Assembly (NCBI GenBank): GCA_015520535.1
Contig: WAPZ01000761.1
Location: forward strand, 1 to 8,371
Source: Candidatus Heimdallarchaeota archaeon
GTDB taxonomy: Archaea; Asgardarchaeota; Heimdallarchaeia; Hodarchaeales; S146-22
Direction of reading: 5' to 3'
Length of the DNA stretch: 8,371 bases
The notes beneath the pieces were generated by a model. The model had not been told where the DNA came from, made no database searches, and saw only the letters and a program-made list of their open reading frames with translations. The position numbers and the translations under genes are program-made. Of the stretch, positions 7,301-8,371 are shown piece after piece. Every line of letters starts with the position of its first letter. Position 1 is the first letter of the stretch.

Positions 7301-8093
7301 CTGTCTCTTTTTCCACGGAAAGTATATCTAAATATGGGAAAAACGTGGCTAATTGACCGCGACTCAGATTTGATTTCTGTCGTGTTTTTAGAATTCCGGT
7401 AAATTTGATACGATCGCCCGGTCGAACCAAGCCCACCATATCATCCAACGCTGTACAACTTAAGGAGATTGGTAATTGACCCGGCGGTAATTCTTCCGGT
7501 CGTTCTTGAACAGTAATTGACTGCCAATCAATAAATTCTGATTCATTTTTAATGAGAGAAAAGGGACCTCGCCTATTACATTCTGGATTGGGACATTCTG
7601 TCGGGATCGTATAACGACCTTCTATTTGTTCCATCCAAATATCGCTAAACCCACAACGTAAACACTTGAATTTTGCTTTTCTGAGCAACGGACGAATTTC
7701 AGTGATTTTTGTGACTATTCCTTTTATTGTAATCAGTCGTTCAAGATGGTGTGATCTAATCTCACGAATTGATACATTGGCATGACTGTCTACATTGTAA
7801 AAACGCACGTAAAAACGATCTTGAAAGCGTTCAAAATGCGTGGGATCTAACTCGGCTATATAAGTTTTTAACACTCGATTTGCTTGTTTAAGGAAAAGTT
7901 CGGGATACATAAGCAGATGCTCAGCGATTGGCGGATCAAAACTGAGCAAGTGTTCATAGTCAATTAAAAGTGATTGTTTTCCTTCCCGAATCATCTCTTT
8001 AATTTCATTGAGATATAATACATCTCCATTTTCATCTAAAAATTCATTTATGAAGGCTTGAAACCGACTAAAGATGTCCATAGTTCTGTTCAC
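4389..8093 (-). CDS. mcm: Replicative MCM helicase interrupted by an intein
   Basis: The hexameric 3'-5' fork helicase of archaea. The 1234-codon precursor becomes a normal-sized MCM of about 695 aa after removal of a 539-aa intein (residues 424-962). The N-terminal domain (1-270) has a zinc motif, C144-x2-C147 and C167-x4-C172, and OB-fold strands such as ITIKGIVTKI (121-130). The AAA+ core has Walker A GDPGVGKSQ (339-347, Lys345), the helix-2 insert around TRESETGEMTLEAG (377-390) and Walker B VIDEFDKM (401-408). After the intein come sensor 1 LAAANP (982-987) and the arginine finger SRFD (1010-1013, Arg1011). A winged helix (about 1165-1234) ends the chain. The longest frame starts at GTG 8093; ATG at 8081 (residue 5) is a good alternative because GTGA lies 8 nt before it. 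It heads the mcm-hel308-lrp run and follows a small broken gene. Confidence 0.97.
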   Translation of the reverse strand: MNRTMDIFSRFQAFINEFLDENGDVLYLNEIKEMIREGKQSLLIDYEHLLSFDPPIAEHLLMYPELFLKQANRVLKTYIAELDPTHFERFQDRFYVRFYNVDSHANVSIREIRSHHLERLITIKGIVTKITEIRPLLRKAKFKCLRCGFSDIWMEQIEGRYTIPTECPNPECNRRGPFSLIKNESEFIDWQSITVQERPEELPPGQLPISLSCTALDDMVGLVRPGDRIKFTGILKTRQKSNLSRGQLATFFPYLDILSVEKETEEYETLNITPEDEEKIKELAKDPFIYEKIRNSIAPSIYGYDNIKKAIALLLFGGVAKTTTEGVKIRGESNILLVGDPGVGKSQLLRNVMTLAPRAIYTSGRGSSAAGLTAAVTRESETGEMTLEAGVLVLADKGIAVIDEFDKMRAEDRSAIHEAMEQHSYHPSTEITLADGTIVKIGELVERLFKIHRKNVIEGVHCEILPLEEDIHILTTDFKTIKSIRIDRVSRHEAPDHFFRITFSNGRSIIVTPEHPIYVYDFGITTRAASELKTGMIVPAPQKITYKQRPIVLKTDFKHDQKPISFPDVMTPELAAFLGYLATKGSVNERKNIIEFKLNVNSSKIVRHVENLIHKLFLIEPRTSYNAKQQQQVIRVISRSLLEYLKCNFPELMRKPSNKRIPRQIFSSHENIRIAFLKTAFSNKSAITPETYAYYTVSEKMADDFQELLLTLGIHSQILRKRTKSNKNRKKQKKYYLVSIKGSSVEKFTLKVMPTTHMETHSPKHRKHTMIRAKNKRKVKIRENLPPDVVTIIKECLKDLNLLNDEHLCQPIANDEYGITIETVKKYLKILKKRYHKLKNQFTQMKINPFKERIQYRYTSGQLSEIISEWTHNTVDYQENDEYWGEKSDQRFSNRKAEEYEQFLRNIRKKIAYLERLCRFEWVQVISIEKIPNSGKYKTKWVYDVTIEPTRNFISQGLVLHNTISIAKAGIVATLNSRTSVLAAANPRLGRWNEYKDLAQNINLPPTIISRFDLVFVLKDVPDIEEDTRKAAHILNLHASGGTVQTAAIDRQLLKKYIAYARQHIKPRLTPDAAARLQEFYIELRSRSTNLTEAGAVNPIAITPRQLESLVRLAEAHAKMALREEVTVEDANEAIRLMQAALEEIARDPETGEIDIDRASGGVSARSRSKVDRILEAVDRILDSTEDGTYDRAELIKKVAEELNLESREVEEVLENAERQGLYYRPGTTRIGKT
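5208..6824 (-). other. Intein in MCM (539 aa) with degenerate homing endonuclease
   Basis: MCM residues 424-962 are foreign to the family. The exteins read EAMEQH before and TISIAKAG after, which join to the uninterrupted MCM sequence. Block A begins with Ser424 (SYHPSTEITLADGT), so the first nucleophile is Ser rather than Cys. Block B is VTPEHPIYV (511-519) with Thr512 and His515. Blocks F/G are WVYDVTIEPTRNF (941-953) and GLVLHN (957-962), with penultimate His961, terminal Asn962 and +1 Thr963. All residues for class 1 protein splicing are therefore present. The centre (about 571-760) is a LAGLIDADG endonuclease with its catalytic acids replaced. Residues 761-925 add a basic segment of unknown role with a helix-turn-helix-like part (ITIETVKKYLKILKKRY). 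By eye the intein DNA is more AT-rich than the flanking extein, as expected of an acquired element. Confidence 0.95.
5814..6383 (-). other. Degenerate LAGLIDADG endonuclease domain inside the intein
   Basis: MCM residues about 571-760 align with the two-motif LAGLIDADG fold of inteins. Motif 1 is ELAAFLGYLATKGSV (573-587), where a family member would read like ELAEFLGYLLADGSI; the catalytic Asp position is Lys584. Motif 2 is AFLKTAFSNKSAI (675-687), where the family reads like AFLRGLFDADGSV; the catalytic Asp position is Lys684. The surrounding family-type text survives, namely RIPRQIF (660-666) before motif 2 and SEKMADDFQELLLTLGI (698-714) after it. DNA cleavage is therefore probably lost while the fold remains. 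Confidence 0.8.
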
Positions 8094-8152
8094 TTATTAT
8101 ATTTTCAGTTAAACCATTGGCAAATCTATTTTTCTTGTGATGCCAGTACTTT

Positions 8153-8285
8153 TTACGCTTTAAAAATCCAAACACACCCATCTAAAAATTGGATTTTTTT
8201 GTATTCGGCAAAATCTTTTTTGTCAATCTTAAATACAACCAAAGGAACAATGTGACCAGTTTTATGATGGTTTAAATATTAACAT
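8153..8285 (-). pseudogene. Small gene (about 43 codons) broken by a +1 frameshift, upstream of mcm
   Basis: On the reverse strand GAGGTGAT (8293-8286) directly precedes ATG 8285, which encodes only MLIFKPS before TAA (8264-8262). The +1 frame is open across that point and has protein-like content to TAA at 8155-8153, with KTGHIVPLVVFKIDKK (near its start), DFAEYKKIQF and DGCVWIFKA at the end. Skipping one base near the first stop (TCA-T-AAA) gives one 43-residue protein with alternating hydrophobic strands. A TATA-like TTATATG (8343-8337) sits where it should for a leader of about 29 nt. The break may be a real mutation, a one-base error in the assembly at the AAAA run, or programmed +1 frameshifting. 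I do not recognise the family. Its end is 59 bp before the mcm GTG, so it could lead the mcm transcript. Confidence 0.45.
8162..8198. repeat. Perfect 10-bp inverted repeat upstream of mcm
   Basis: AAAAATCCAA (8162-8171) and TTGGATTTTT (8189-8198) are perfect complements separated by 17 bp, and the right arm runs into seven T (8194-8200). It could form an AT-rich hairpin. It lies within the +1 frame of the small broken gene (codons for KKIQF to WIFK), so it may simply reflect coding sequence. No rightward gene precedes it that would need a terminator. Confidence 0.4.
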
Positions 8286-8343
8286 ATCACCTCTGTAATC
8301 AAAAAATTGTTTTACCGTCATTTTTTGACAAATGAGCATATAA
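8286..8343 (-). promoter_or_regulatory. TATA-like box and strong ribosome-binding site for the small gene before mcm
   Basis: Reading leftward, TTATATG (8343-8337) is followed about 26 bp later by the expected transcription start (near 8314). GAGGTGAT (8293-8286) then abuts the ATG at 8285. The latter is an almost complete match to the anti-Shine-Dalgarno complement and is the strongest such site in the window. The consistent spacing of the two signals supports a real gene start here. They may also serve mcm through a common transcript. Confidence 0.45.
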
Positions 8344-8371
8344 CTGAAAATCTCTTAATGCACTTTTTCAC

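Noticed and set aside
8162..8200. Intrinsic terminator for a rightward transcript (inverted repeat plus T-run)
   Set aside because: No rightward gene precedes it, and the arms are explained by codons of the small leftward frame.
8058..8255. Rightward open frame of 65 codons across the mcm start
   Set aside because: It is antisense to the mcm start and to the small gene, has no ribosome-binding site, and its Ser/Phe/Leu-rich product resembles no family.
8262..8339. 25-codon reverse frame (MLICQKMTVKQFF...) ending at the same stop as the small gene before mcm
   Set aside because: The ATG at 8339 has no ribosome-binding site and overlaps the TATA-like box. The strong site at 8293-8286 points to ATG 8285 instead.
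8094..8371. Replication origin next to mcm
   Set aside because: No cdc6/orc1 gene and no recognisable origin-recognition repeats are visible. AT-richness alone is not enough.

Overview
The window is archaeal. It carries a single-type MCM replicative helicase, a Hel308-type repair helicase, Lrp/AsnC and HxlR regulators, GGTGA/GGAG ribosome-binding sites matching the archaeal 16S 3' end, and an oligo-T terminator. Base composition is AT-rich by eye. The lineage cannot be fixed from these genes. An Asgard or similar uncultured lineage is possible, but that is only an impression.

Left third (1-1478), rightward genes. A possible last few codons of an upstream gene (3-47) are followed by a DoxX-family membrane protein (110-559). 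A short two-cluster CDGSH iron-sulfur protein (596-844) comes next and ends at a T8-C-T8 terminator. A 264-bp gap then holds a leftward gene remnant resembling an FxLYD-type secreted domain (898-1053) and an imperfect 12-bp direct repeat. An HxlR-family redox/stress-type regulator (1109-1462) follows and runs convergently into the leftward block with a 16-bp gap.

Right two thirds (1479-8371), leftward genes in transcription order. A tiny gene of about 43 codons with a near-perfect Shine-Dalgarno sequence is broken by a +1 frameshift (8285 to 8153). Then come mcm (8093 to 4389), hel308 (4320 to 1960) and an Lrp/AsnC regulator whose open frame overlaps the hel308 stop. This looks like a replication/repair transcription unit. 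MCM unwinds DNA at the fork, and Hel308 acts on stalled forks. Hel308 ends in a textbook PCNA-interaction peptide (QTDLRSFF) on a lysine-rich tether, which would bring it to the sliding clamp.

The most striking element is a 539-residue intein inside MCM (5208-6824), inserted between Walker B and sensor 1. Its splicing residues look intact (Ser1, TxxH, terminal His-Asn, +1 Thr). Both LAGLIDADG catalytic aspartates of its homing endonuclease appear to be lysines. MCM activity should therefore depend on splicing by an intein that can probably no longer home. The intein also carries about 165 extra basic residues of unknown role. Other points of interest are the frameshifted small gene upstream of mcm, the Hel308 PIP box and the FxLYD-like remnant. 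I see no rRNA, tRNA, CRISPR array or insertion sequence.
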